From Bacteroidales bacterium (GTDB lineage: Bacteria > Bacteroidota > Bacteroidia > Bacteroidales > JAAUTT01), in assembly GCA_012031335.1 (NCBI GenBank), contig JAAUTT010000302.1, positions 1 through 6,099 on the forward strand: DNA of 6,099 bases. The letters run 5' to 3'. This document shows, in pieces, positions 5,982-6,099 of this stretch. Both the position numbers and the translations under genes were made by a program. Numbering within the stretch: position 1 is the stretch's first letter; the number at the start of each line of letters is the position of its first letter. Under the pieces are notes generated by a model, which was not told where the DNA came from, did no database searches, and worked only from the letters and a program-made list of their open reading frames with translations.

Positions 5982-6099
5982 ATGAAGCAGAAATTTCTGT
6001 TAGTCATGATAATTCCGGCCTTATCCTTATGTTTATTTAGTAACTGTGGCAAATGCGACGGAGAAGATCCCAAAATAAGTATTCATAATTCGGATACCA
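5982..6099 (+). CDS. Probable secreted lipoprotein (N-terminus only)
   Basis: The frame from ATG 5982 is open to the window end, giving 39 residues. The N-terminus (MKQKFLLVMIIPALSLCLFSNCGKCDGEDP) has two Lys residues, a hydrophobic stretch of about 17 residues and then a cysteine at 23 followed by a polar, acidic run, which is the shape of a lipoprotein signal peptide. The residue before Cys23 is Asn (FSNC), not the usual Gly, Ala or Ser, so cleavage by signal peptidase II is likely but not certain; Cys17 is an alternative. The 186-bp gap before it and a possible promoter element suggest it is transcribed apart from the operon on its left. Mature function cannot be judged from this fragment. 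Confidence 0.7.
   Translation, partial: MKQKFLLVMIIPALSLCLFSNCGKCDGEDPKISIHNSDT

Overview
The window looks like chromosomal DNA from a member of the Bacteroidota. Three things point that way: AT-rich intergenic DNA without Shine-Dalgarno sequences, a close match to the Bacteroidota housekeeping promoter pattern (TTTG, then TAnnTTTG), and proteins typical of the phylum, namely a long FtsX/MacB-type permease and an NtrC-like regulator paired with a PAS histidine kinase. This placement comes from sequence character and recalled families, not from a database search.

Layout: two transcription units diverge from a 213-bp control region (2111-2323). Leftward runs an ABC exporter operon: a LolD/MacB-type ATPase (2110-1430), a 118-bp spacer carrying two 7-bp-period repeat tracts, and the first 437 codons of a MacB/FtsX-type permease that leaves the window at base 1. 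Rightward runs a sigma-54-dependent response regulator (2324-3710), its histidine kinase (3732-5087) and a 2H phosphoesterase of the 2'-5' RNA ligase type (5090-5795), all tightly packed. After a 186-bp gap, a probable lipoprotein gene starts at 5982 and leaves the window at 6099.

The control region reads as a regulatory circuit. A near-consensus sigma-54 promoter (GG-N10-GC, with TTGGCA and TTGC boxes) faces the ATPase gene. About 100 and 121 bp upstream of its predicted start lie two 17-bp palindromes sharing the arms TGTT/AACA, with centres 22 bp apart (about two helical turns), as expected for an enhancer of an NtrC-type activator. The second palindrome covers the -33 element of the regulator's own housekeeping promoter, suggesting autoregulation. 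The inferred model is that the kinase, whose outside loop is very short, senses an envelope condition and phosphorylates the regulator, which binds the two sites and switches on the exporter through sigma-54.

Two rightward genes carry an apparent frameshift, each explained by one extra A in an A run. The regulator's receiver domain is split at 2429-2435, and the phosphoesterase is broken at 5591-5595 just before its second catalytic HxT motif. They could be assembly errors, true mutations, or (for the A7 site) slippage. Exporter, kinase and lipoprotein frames are open as far as seen.
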